Assembly (NCBI GenBank): GCA_013139755.1
Contig: WTAG01000254.1
Location: 1 to 36,010 of the forward strand
Direction of reading: 5' to 3'
Length of the DNA: 36,010 nucleotides
Origin: Methylomarinum sp.
GTDB lineage: Bacteria; Pseudomonadota; Gammaproteobacteria; Methylococcales; Methylomonadaceae
Each line of letters opens with the position of its first letter. The stretch's first letter is position 1. The notes under the pieces are model-generated. The model searched no databases, was not told the DNA's origin, and worked only from the letters and a program-made list of their open reading frames with translations. Made by a program: the position numbers and the translations under genes. This document shows, piece after piece, positions 16,358 to 22,824 of this stretch.

Positions 16358-17931
16358 GTGTAACCGAACATCTCTCTGGTTCTTTTTAGAATCGCCTTTA
16401 CCTCATGCAGCACCTCAGCTGGACAATCTTCGAGTGTGCTGGCGCGCTGCTTATCGGCTTTCACTGCGTCGTGACTATCAGGGAGCACCTGAACCCCCAG
16501 CCAATCTGCAAGCCGACGTGACACGGCCGGGGGGTTAGCTATGATATCCTCGAACCGGATAGTGATAAGCCTCCCTGGCTCCAGGTCTTTCAGGGCTAGA
16601 GCAGCGCTTTCCATTTGAAATGCCGTGGATGCTGCAGCTCGGATGAGGTAATGATCCACAGGGGCCAGCTTCAGGTCTCGTCTGATCCACCGGTAGGCAT
16701 GGGGTAACAGTGTCTGGCCTAGCTCGTGATGCACGTTTGAGGTTGGATGCAGCCGCCGTAGCGTGCAGGCCAGAGGATCGCGCACCAGGAACACGAACCG
16801 CGCCTCCGGCAGACTTTCAAGTAGCTCCGGTACCAATACGGTCAACTCCGGCAGCTTGAAGCCTACTGTGTCCCGCCTACCTACACTTTGGGCCGCTGCC
16901 ATAACCACCAGCTTGCTGGCAAATCCTTGTTGCACCGCATCCGTACATGCATACTTGCAGAATACCGCTTTATAGATGTGCTCCACGATATCGACTGTAT
17001 CACCTGACTTGTTGATGGAATTCCCCATGAAAATACCGAGCGCTTGGGCGATTTCGGAGATTAACCTGCTGCCGCTGCCTCCACGGCCAAGAAATACTAT
17101 TGGATTGCTCCGAGATTTTTCGAAGGGAAGGTCTTCCATAGGAACCAGTATTGGAAGATCGGGCTTGGGGCGAGTGTGCCATTTGATGAAAAAGTAGTCA
17201 TTTGAACACTCTCGCATCAGCTTGGCCGCCCGCGCCTGGCGCCGAACTATCTTGGTAGAGTTGCTGGCGTTTAGGACCAAATCTCCTTGCACATCGCTGT
17301 ATTTATGAATCGTTGGAGCATCGATCGCGTAAGCGCTCAATCCGCGCTTTTCGAGATTCATAACGAGATCCTGACCCACCGTATGAATGTTAGGCAAATC
17401 ATTATCGAACCGCAGCCCGCTGCTTTTCCTGAATAACAGAAGCTGCTCATCGAGACGGGTCACCTTCGAGAAAGGTAAATCTGCATACGACCGACTATAT
17501 GTATGCGGATCGCTCCAGTGGCCCTGTATCGTTCCGTCTGCCTGCCAACCCACCGATCCGACTAGTGCCCAGTTGGGATCGTAATGCTCCAGCGCTCGCA
17601 GAGATGATTCCAGCGTGGCCTGCCATTCTGGTTGCAGTAGTACATCTTCATGAACTACTGCAATCAGGTCATGTTGTGCCTTCTCAATGCCTTCATTGAG
17701 CGCCTTACCAAGGCAGGAAAAGAATAGATTGTTTCGATTATCAACGACAATGAGTTCGTTGGACTCATCATATACGGGTTTCGAGCAATAGAGGTTGTGA
17801 TATATTTCATCGCAATAATGCACGGTGACAAAACTTATCGACAACTTTGTTTCTGCTCGGCGCCAGCTTACCGGTGGATACTCACGCCCATCATCTTGCA
17901 GGCAGTTATTTTGGTTATTAGTTTTGCTCAT
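16354..17931 (-). CDS. glycosyltransferase-like domain fused to sulfotransferase domain
   Basis: I choose the ATG at 17931; a TTG three codons upstream is the alternative and neither has a strong ribosome binding site. Residue numbers here count from that TTG. Residues about 30-250 look like a GT-A glycosyltransferase: ELIVVDNRNN, then ALNEGIEKAQHDLIAVVHED with H-E-D in place of a classical DxD, then LPNIHTVGQDLVM. Residues about 278-528 are a sulfotransferase: the loop G-R-G-G-S-G-S at 285-291 and ARFVFLVRDPLACTLRRLHP for the second PAPS site. The first loop is unusual (R-G-G-S-G-S instead of R-S-G-T-T), so catalysis there is less certain. A single protein that adds a sugar and a sulfate would couple glycan extension to sulfation. 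It is first in a run with two sulfotransferases, overlapping by 4 bases. The substrate is unknown. Confidence 0.78.
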   Translation of the reverse strand: MSKTNNQNNCLQDDGREYPPVSWRRAETKLSISFVTVHYCDEIYHNLYCSKPVYDESNELIVVDNRNNLFFSCLGKALNEGIEKAQHDLIAVVHEDVLLQPEWQATLESSLRALEHYDPNWALVGSVGWQADGTIQGHWSDPHTYSRSYADLPFSKVTRLDEQLLLFRKSSGLRFDNDLPNIHTVGQDLVMNLEKRGLSAYAIDAPTIHKYSDVQGDLVLNASNSTKIVRRQARAAKLMRECSNDYFFIKWHTRPKPDLPILVPMEDLPFEKSRSNPIVFLGRGGSGSRLISEIAQALGIFMGNSINKSGDTVDIVEHIYKAVFCKYACTDAVQQGFASKLVVMAAAQSVGRRDTVGFKLPELTVLVPELLESLPEARFVFLVRDPLACTLRRLHPTSNVHHELGQTLLPHAYRWIRRDLKLAPVDHYLIRAAASTAFQMESAALALKDLEPGRLITIRFEDIIANPPAVSRRLADWLGVQVLPDSHDAVKADKQRASTLEDCPAEVLHEVKAILKRTREMFGYT

Positions 17932-18171
17932 TATTAACAATATCGATATGGTTTCTGCTCAAGGTTCCAAGCGCCAAGGCGAGACTGTCTCTGTCTAAGA
18001 GTGCGTTTACAAACGACACAAAAGTTCCATAGAAAAAATCTAAATGCTGAAACTGGTAGGGCTTGGAGTAAAATTATCTCTCTCCAAAAGTTAACAAGTT
18101 TATGAGCTTATATTTTTGGGAAGTGCTGTGTCGGTGTATTATCCTAAAAATGATCGGTTGTACTTCACACT
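17932..18171. other. upstream region of the sulfotransferase run
   Basis: The promoter of the minus-strand run beginning at 17931 should lie here. I see no convincing -35/-10 pair, small gene or operator. The sequence becomes AT-rich from about 18030 towards the hairpin element at 18172. Confidence 0.4.
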
Positions 18172-18309
18172 GCCACCGATGCGGATTTCTATCAGTCGAT
18201 TTTTGCAGATAGACTGCGTTGCTAAAACAGTTGCGTAGCTTGCTATGCGCCTGTTTCAGCGCCTTGCTATTGACAAAAATCAACTCGCTATAAATTCCGC
18301 ATCGGTGAC
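18172..18309. repeat. 138-bp imperfect palindrome (hairpin element)
   Basis: The two halves of this segment are imperfect reverse complements along nearly the whole length. The outer ends ACCGATGCGGA and TCCGCATCGGT pair almost perfectly, the middle shows GATTTTTG against CAAAAATC, and the centre is GCGTAGC TT GCTATGC. Transcribed or single-stranded DNA would fold into one long hairpin. It resembles a small non-autonomous mobile element or REP-like sequence. Its central 23 bases (18229-18251) reappear, inverted and with one mismatch, in the MITE at 35383-35405. An open frame across it on the minus strand is a by-product of the palindrome. Confidence 0.78.
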
Positions 18310-18320
18310 CGCGAGAAGTA

Positions 18321-18369
18321 TATATTATCGGAATTCTCAAACGAAAACCACTGATATTCCGATAATATA
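18321..18369. repeat. perfect 14-bp inverted repeat
   Basis: TATATTATCGGAAT at 18321-18334 is exactly complementary to ATTCCGATAATATA at 18356-18369, with a 21-base spacer. It lies 11 bases beyond the 138-bp hairpin element. It could be a protein binding site or an end of a decayed element; there is no T tract to suggest a terminator. Confidence 0.6.
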
Positions 18370-18485
18370 AACCCTTTACTGAGGTTTTTATCTAATTTGT
18401 GTCTGAACGAAAACCTACGCTAAGGAAGAATAAAGCCGAAACATGGACATTAAACCCGGTACATAAAGGATATAGCGATTTATTT

Positions 18486-18670
18486 GGCTCTGTCACCGTT
18501 AAGTGTGGAATTGAATTGCTCTTAAGTCCTTTCTTGCTGAGCATAGGTATCTACACAAGTTTTATGTAAATAACAGCAACCAAGAGTTTGTGCTCTAAAG
18601 CCCTCGCCCCAGGCGGGGAGAGGGCTTTAGAGCGAGTTATACCTTTTCAATACTTAACGGTGACATAGCC
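18486..18670. mobile_element. 185-bp MITE with 19-bp terminal repeats and 8-bp target duplication
   Basis: The ends GGCTCTGTCACCGTTAAGT (18486-18504) and the inverse of 18652-18670 match at 18 of 19 bases. The element is flanked on both sides by ATTTATTT (18478-18485 and 18671-18678), an 8-bp target duplication. Inside, 18590-18634 forms a strong GC-rich hairpin (CTCTAAAGCCCTC pairing with GAGGGCTTTAGAG). It has no coding capacity, so it must have been moved by a transposase encoded elsewhere. Ends starting GGC with 8-bp duplications are found in the IS1595 and IS6 families; which family applies here is uncertain. Confidence 0.9.
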
Positions 18671-18678
18671 ATTTATTT

Positions 18679-19009
18679 TGTTTGAATATTTTCAAAAAAA
18701 TCACTAATATCAGCATAATTTGACTAATTATTGGAGATTTTAGTTCTATTTTTTAAAAACTTCAAATCACTATTTCCTCTGAACTACTTAACTGACGGGG
18801 CTTACAGGTTTTTCGTTCAAACATTAATTTTGTACTCCACATAGGTTTTTATCCTAATTACTTAAAGGTATGAATAATAGCTTTAGCTTCACAAATAACA
18901 CTGCTTAAATCCTATGGAACTTTGATATCGTTTGTTTAAACTCACCCAAGGTGGTCACAGAATTGATCACTCCAACCTGTTTGCGTATTCTAGGTTGGGG
19001 AGAGGGGCT
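18679..19009. other. non-coding stretch downstream of methyltransferase gene
   Basis: This is AT-rich sequence with no supported gene, lying after the stop of the minus-strand methyltransferase. I see no clear terminator hairpin. The only pattern is GGTTTTTCGTTC at 18807-18818, which is nearly the inverse of GAACGAAAACC at 18404-18414; the match is too short to define an element. Confidence 0.4.
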
Positions 19010-19720
19010 TCAATCCGTGCGGAAGGAAGCCTCTAGCATCACCTGTCCTCGCGGGTGGGTATAGTGCCGCGACCAATCGGTGATTTCCAGACAATGCAGT
19101 TCACCCAGCTGGCGGAAGAACTCCAGAGTGTAGGTGAACCGCTTCAATCCCGTTCGTTCTGTCTCTGCCCCCAAATGGATCGTGAAAAAGAACCGGGAGT
19201 CGGGTTTCATCACAACATTCAGATTGGAAAAACACTCCTCGACATGGACGGGCATCAGATGGGTAAACACTGATTGAGCGATCAAAAAATCAAAACGACG
19301 ACCGGCACATAGGCCAAACGTCAAATCTTGCGCTTCGTTGACTGCAAGAACTGGTTTTTTCAGCGATAAACCATCACTTAGTATCAGCCGAGATGCGTGT
19401 TCGATCACTGCCCGGGACAGGTCAAACCCAAAGTAATTGCCGGAATTCAGGTGGCGTATGAAGTGCAAACCGCCCCTGAGGGTCCCGCACCCAATGTCCA
19501 ACAGAGTTGAAGTCTGCTCTAGGTCTCGTCTTTTCAGGAACTCAAACTGAAGTAGACCGAGTTCCTCGTACAAGCCTCCAATGGCGGCTTTTGGGTCTTC
19601 CTGGACGCGGAGGTCAGTATGTGCCGTATATGCTTCCAGGTAGGGCAGCTGCTCGTACAGAGCTTCAACTCGAGAACGTGCCGACAAAAACGTCCGGTGC
19701 TTGTCTTGTGAATTGGTCAT
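19010..19720 (-). CDS. class I SAM-dependent methyltransferase
   Basis: This 236-residue protein has STLLDIGCGTLRGGLHFIRH at about residues 71-90, the glycine-rich SAM-binding loop (D-I-G-C-G-T). NYFGFDLSRAVIEHA follows for the ribose-binding acidic residue, and FDFLIAQSVFTHL and VMKPDSRFFFTIH give the later Rossmann strands. The ATG follows AGGA with acceptable spacing. It is the last gene of a minus-strand run after a sulfotransferase, with a gap of 41 bases. Methylation of a sugar or glycan terminus fits the context but the acceptor is inferred. Base composition is GC-richer, like the rest of this block. Confidence 0.85.
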   Translation of the reverse strand: MTNSQDKHRTFLSARSRVEALYEQLPYLEAYTAHTDLRVQEDPKAAIGGLYEELGLLQFEFLKRRDLEQTSTLLDIGCGTLRGGLHFIRHLNSGNYFGFDLSRAVIEHASRLILSDGLSLKKPVLAVNEAQDLTFGLCAGRRFDFLIAQSVFTHLMPVHVEECFSNLNVVMKPDSRFFFTIHLGAETERTGLKRFTYTLEFFRQLGELHCLEITDWSRHYTHPRGQVMLEASFRTD

Positions 19721-19761
19721 GTGAATCGATTCCTATATCCTATACTCACTAAGAAACTGGA

Positions 19762-20607
19762 CTATACATCAAGGGTGGATCTTGAGTAATAATTCCACAT
19801 CTGTCCGTCGAAGCTCGATAGCCGGTCGGCTATATCAGCCAGGAGCGGTCGGTTGTAGTGTTCGTTATCGTTGCGACTGCGGAGTGTCTCCGATAACTTC
19901 CCCGCCTGAGACGTAATCATTTCCAGGCTTCGGCCGCCGCTTTCCACTATTTCTTCATAGCGAACTACCCGTTCCTGAGGCAGGAACTTCTGATACTGCT
20001 CAAAATACCAGTCGAGATAGGTGATCTGTCGGTCAAGTCGATCCTCGCACCGCTCGAGCCGGTCGAATAGGTCTGGCGTCATCAGCCTGGCTAGCGGGTT
20101 TCTGCCATTGCGAATCGGAAACTTCACACGGTTCCATGACCCAAGTACCGACAGGGGATGGCGGATGACCGCAAAAACCGGGAACTCCGTGCTGAGCAAT
20201 TCCAGTCGCGCCGTGAACTGGAACGGGTGTTTTATGATGAGTAGACAGTTCTCTGTTGCATCCGAAACCTGGACATCGCCGATCTGACCGCTGAAGGAGG
20301 CGAGACCTTCTGTGTTCATTTGATCTGCATGGTTATCCACTACTCTGCCATCGACCTGCTTTGAGACGACGATCCCGCGGGTGGCGATAGAATGTCGCAT
20401 CCGTGAAGCAAACCCATGTACCTCTGCAAGCATGCGTTCGTCGGAGTCTGATCGAAAGGTACGCGTAATATCTAGCGGCTCATCCAGGGCTACCACGTCG
20501 TGAAGTTTGTTGAGCAGGAAACAGACCAGGGTGGTACCCGATCTTGGAACCCCAGTTAGCAATACCGTTTTCCTATCAATCACCGTCTTCTTCGCCCTTA
20601 TATGCAC
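19762..20607 (-). CDS. sulfotransferase family protein
   Basis: This 281-residue protein reads KTVLLTGVPRSGTTLVCFLL near the N-terminus, with the phosphosulfate loop G-V-P-R-S-G-T-T at residues 19-26. FAVIRHPLSVLGSWNRVKFP gives the 3'-phosphate-binding arginine and serine. RVVRYEEIVESGG is a strand and loop common in this fold. The GTG at 20607 overlaps the upstream gene by 32 bases; an alternative GTG at 20583 overlaps it by only 8, would leave a shorter N-terminus and is just as plausible. No signal peptide is present. It belongs to a minus-strand run with a DxD glycosyltransferase before it and a methyltransferase after it. It likely sulfates the same glycan; the acceptor is unknown. Confidence 0.85.
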   Translation of the reverse strand: MHIRAKKTVIDRKTVLLTGVPRSGTTLVCFLLNKLHDVVALDEPLDITRTFRSDSDERMLAEVHGFASRMRHSIATRGIVVSKQVDGRVVDNHADQMNTEGLASFSGQIGDVQVSDATENCLLIIKHPFQFTARLELLSTEFPVFAVIRHPLSVLGSWNRVKFPIRNGRNPLARLMTPDLFDRLERCEDRLDRQITYLDWYFEQYQKFLPQERVVRYEEIVESGGRSLEMITSQAGKLSETLRSRNDNEHYNRPLLADIADRLSSFDGQMWNYYSRSTLDV

Positions 20608-21358
20608 TCTGAAGCTTGCGGGCGCTTATGATTCGCCTGGTAGAATTCGCGTAACAGCGGGGGAAAACTGGATCGAGTTCGTTAACGTTTTCTGGAACCG
20701 GTTTGTAGGAGTGCCAGATTCTGATCTGGCCACTGATCCATTCTCCGAATGCTCTGTGATTGAAACCAGTTGATAGTGTGTATGGGTTGAAGTCATTGAG
20801 CTCCATTGCCAAGGTCAAGTGTGGCTGATCTCCCCAGCGCGGCTCTGGTGTACAGGAATACTGGGCGACCAGTCGGCGATAACTGGAAAATACAGCGGCA
20901 GTCTGTGGTGATCTCGAAAAGAAATAGACCCCAGCACCGTAAACGATCTGGCCCCTAGGCTCGATACCCTCTACCACCATGACATCCCGGTAATCACGAA
21001 AATCCTCGAGTGAATAGTGCGCAGCCTGGGAGATGGCAATACCCCATTGCTCAGCCTTGTCAAAACCAAGGGAAACGTCACCCAGAACCCGAGTATCCAC
21101 ATCCAGGTACAGAAATGTATCGAATTCGTCTGGAAGGTTTTCCCATATCTCCGCCTTACGGCCGTTGCCACGACGTCCTGTAAGCTGGAAGTCTGTTCGT
21201 CGGATCTGTACGTGGCCGTCCAGCTCGCTAACATCAGTATCTCGGTCTGTGATCAGGAAAATTGGCACATCAGGCAGGATGCTCTCGTCAATGCACTCGC
21301 GGATCTCGCCGATATACTTCTCTCCCCAAGCAAGGAAAACGATCGCTCTCCGATTCAT
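20576..21358 (-). CDS. DxD-motif glycosyltransferase (GT8-like)
   Basis: The protein is about 260 residues. I choose the ATG at 21358, which overlaps the stop of the upstream gene as TGATG; a TTG one codon earlier is possible. RAIVFLAWGEKYIGEIRECI and IFLITDRD form the first Rossmann-like strands. FDTFLYLDVDTRVLG carries the metal-binding D-V-D at about residues 87-89, and YGAGVYFFSRS and WGDQPHLTLAME follow as in nucleotide-sugar transferases related to family 8. No membrane span is evident. It probably adds a sugar to a glycan precursor in the cytoplasm. Donor and acceptor are not predictable from the sequence. Confidence 0.72.
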   Translation of the reverse strand: MNRRAIVFLAWGEKYIGEIRECIDESILPDVPIFLITDRDTDVSELDGHVQIRRTDFQLTGRRGNGRKAEIWENLPDEFDTFLYLDVDTRVLGDVSLGFDKAEQWGIAISQAAHYSLEDFRDYRDVMVVEGIEPRGQIVYGAGVYFFSRSPQTAAVFSSYRRLVAQYSCTPEPRWGDQPHLTLAMELNDFNPYTLSTGFNHRAFGEWISGQIRIWHSYKPVPENVNELDPVFPRCYANSTRRIISARKLQSAYKGEEDGD

Positions 21359-21639
21359 CAATGGTCGTCTCTGTGTGACTGCAAGCTATTAGTGTCTCTA
21401 CCGACGATTACGTTATTGCCGCAGAAGTCATCAAGCATTATGCTGAGCTCCGTCGAGCCATACTGACTCAGTAGACGATAGTGACCAGGGCGAGGGGAGA
21501 TAAACATATAACTTGCAATTTTATACCCAGCTCTGTCTTCTCTGCCCTCAGCCGCCGCCCAGCTCGAAACGGAGATACCCCGCCTCTCGTCAAGCCAGCG
21601 TCTACATATTCCCCGAACGTTCGTCTCCAATATCGACAT
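21358..21639 (-). CDS. small protein of unknown function at the head of the run
   Basis: A 93-codon frame starts at an ATG (21639) preceded by GAGGT with suitable spacing and ends in TGA overlapping the next ATG, which supports real, coupled translation. The sequence (for example GYKIASYMFISPRPGHYRLL then LSIMLDDFCGNNVIVGRD) shows no motif I recognise. It could be a complete small protein or the tail of a longer gene whose front was lost. No homologous extension is visible upstream, where the sequence turns AT-rich and leads to a MITE. Confidence 0.5.
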   Translation of the reverse strand: MSILETNVRGICRRWLDERRGISVSSWAAAEGREDRAGYKIASYMFISPRPGHYRLLSQYGSTELSIMLDDFCGNNVIVGRDTNSLQSHRDDH

Positions 21640-21868
21640 GATGTTGCTGACCTCAGAATGCTGATGCCAACATTAACCATATAGGTCCTGTGTTGGAATG
21701 AGGAACAAATTATACTTGATGGAGTCAGAAAATGCACCTGAGGTGATTCTGGATAGCTACTCAGAGTTTCTTTGGACCCCCTTGCTTTCGCCTGCTTTTT
21801 CCCTTCTCATAGGGCAAAGGCTAAACTTCCAGCAGCTAGCTGACTATCATGCCAGTCACACCGCTAAC

Positions 21869-22038
21869 GAGACTGTGAAAGTATTAGTTTTTAGCCCCCC
21901 TCTTTGGAAAAGAGGGGCTGGGGGAGATTTTGTTATAAAAATAAACCCTTTAATATCAAATGTTATTATTTGATAAAATCCCCCTCAATCCCCCTTTTCC
22001 AAAGGGGGAGGTCAAAAGCAGAATACTTTCACAGTCTC
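21869..22038. mobile_element. 170-bp MITE with perfect 17-bp terminal repeats
   Basis: GAGACTGTGAAAGTATT (21869-21885) is perfectly repeated in inverse at 22022-22038. Inside are two GC-rich hairpin motifs made of runs of C and G (CCCCTCTTTGGAAAAGAGGGG at 21897-21917 and a similar one near 21990-22010) separated by an AT-rich palindrome (TATCAAAT/ATTTGATA). There is no coding capacity. TAAC lies next to both ends (21865-21868 and 22039-22042), so a 4-bp target duplication is possible. The architecture is that of a palindromic MITE. Between it and the start of the minus-strand run (21640-21868) I see no gene. Confidence 0.85.
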
Positions 22039-22218
22039 TAACGCTCCGTTTCCCTGATTTCCAGCGAAGGCGATTAGCTTTATTTAAAAAAGCGATGTAA
22101 ATCCAAAGTCTATAAAACTGCTGATAATCAAACTTTTTAGTAAAAAATTATCTGATTATGAACAAAATACACAGGTAATATTTGTTTTTCCCATAAAATA
22201 CTTATCAGTTTTTAAAGT

Positions 22219-22590
22219 TCACTGTACTGGTACAGGAATGAATACTTTTACATTATTAATCATAGGTGCTGTCTTTCCTGATGCTCCACCTATATCCAAG
22301 CAACCTTCTATACCAAGTGTAACTTTCAATCCACTTAAACTTGCAGTCAATGCAGTAGCTAGCATGCTTTTGGCCCCTGTGGAAGCATCATCAAAAGCCC
22401 CTCTATTAATCAAATCGCACCCATCCAGGTTATCAAAAACAGTGTTTGTAAAAATTGTATAGACTCCGTTAGATCTTGTAGCAATTTTAATTATATATGA
22501 TTCAGCAGTAGTATCAGGAGTACCAACAGCAAGTACTGAACCACTCAATGCAACCATAACCGCTACGACCAAAACTTTTAATTTTTTCAT
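22219..22590 (-). CDS. small secreted protein of unknown function
   Basis: This 123-residue protein has a textbook signal peptide (KKLKVLVVAVMVALSGSVLA, cleavage near residue 21). The mature part of about 100 residues contains two cysteines (DGCDLINRG and EGCLDIGG) that could form a disulfide. The ATG is preceded by GGAGA at 7 bases. The likely destination is periplasm or outside. Composition is AT-rich. It is followed on the same strand by non-coding DNA and the MITE. I do not recognise a family; a secreted carbohydrate-binding or stress protein would be guesswork. Confidence 0.72.
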   Translation of the reverse strand: MKKLKVLVVAVMVALSGSVLAVGTPDTTAESYIIKIATRSNGVYTIFTNTVFDNLDGCDLINRGAFDDASTGAKSMLATALTASLSGLKVTLGIEGCLDIGGASGKTAPMINNVKVFIPVPVQ

Positions 22591-22724
22591 TTATTTTCTC
22601 CGATTACAAAGTTGAAACTAAGTTTTCGCGGCTTTATGATGATAAAAAGCGAATTTAGCTGTTGTTAAACATGTAACGATACTGACAATTTGCCTGTGTT
22701 TATAACTACATATTCATCTTTGTA

Positions 22725-22752
22725 CCAATAATAGCAATCAAGCTATTATTGG
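22725..22752. repeat. perfect 10-bp stem-loop between minus-strand genes
   Basis: CCAATAATAG and CTATTATTGG form a perfect stem with an 8-base loop, between the end of the SPATA20-like gene and the start of the small secreted gene. A second stem, ACAATCA/TGATTGT, lies at 22763-22781. Neither is followed by a T run in the direction of transcription, so they may be processing or attenuation structures rather than simple terminators. Confidence 0.45.
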
Positions 22753-22824
22753 TCAAATGTTCACAATCATTATTTGATTGTTTCTTTTCTTATGAAAGAG
22801 TAGAAGAGGGGAGGGGTTTTTGCA

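Noticed and set aside
18074..18340. An 88-codon minus-strand open frame
   Set aside because: Most of it lies in the 138-bp palindrome; the protein has no motif and its sequence is dictated by the hairpin.
18403..18822. Possible larger mobile element bounded by GAACGAAAACCT and its near inverse
   Set aside because: The match is only about 12 bases with an extra base, there is no target duplication, and the well-defined 185-bp MITE lies inside.
21017..21466. A 149-codon plus-strand open frame
   Set aside because: It is antisense to the DxD glycosyltransferase and the 93-codon gene, which have motifs and coupled junctions; GC-rich DNA often leaves long antisense frames.
22725..22781. Rho-independent terminator for the SPATA20-like gene
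   Set aside because: The stems are clear but AT-rich and lack a T tract in the direction of transcription, so I list the first only as a stem-loop.
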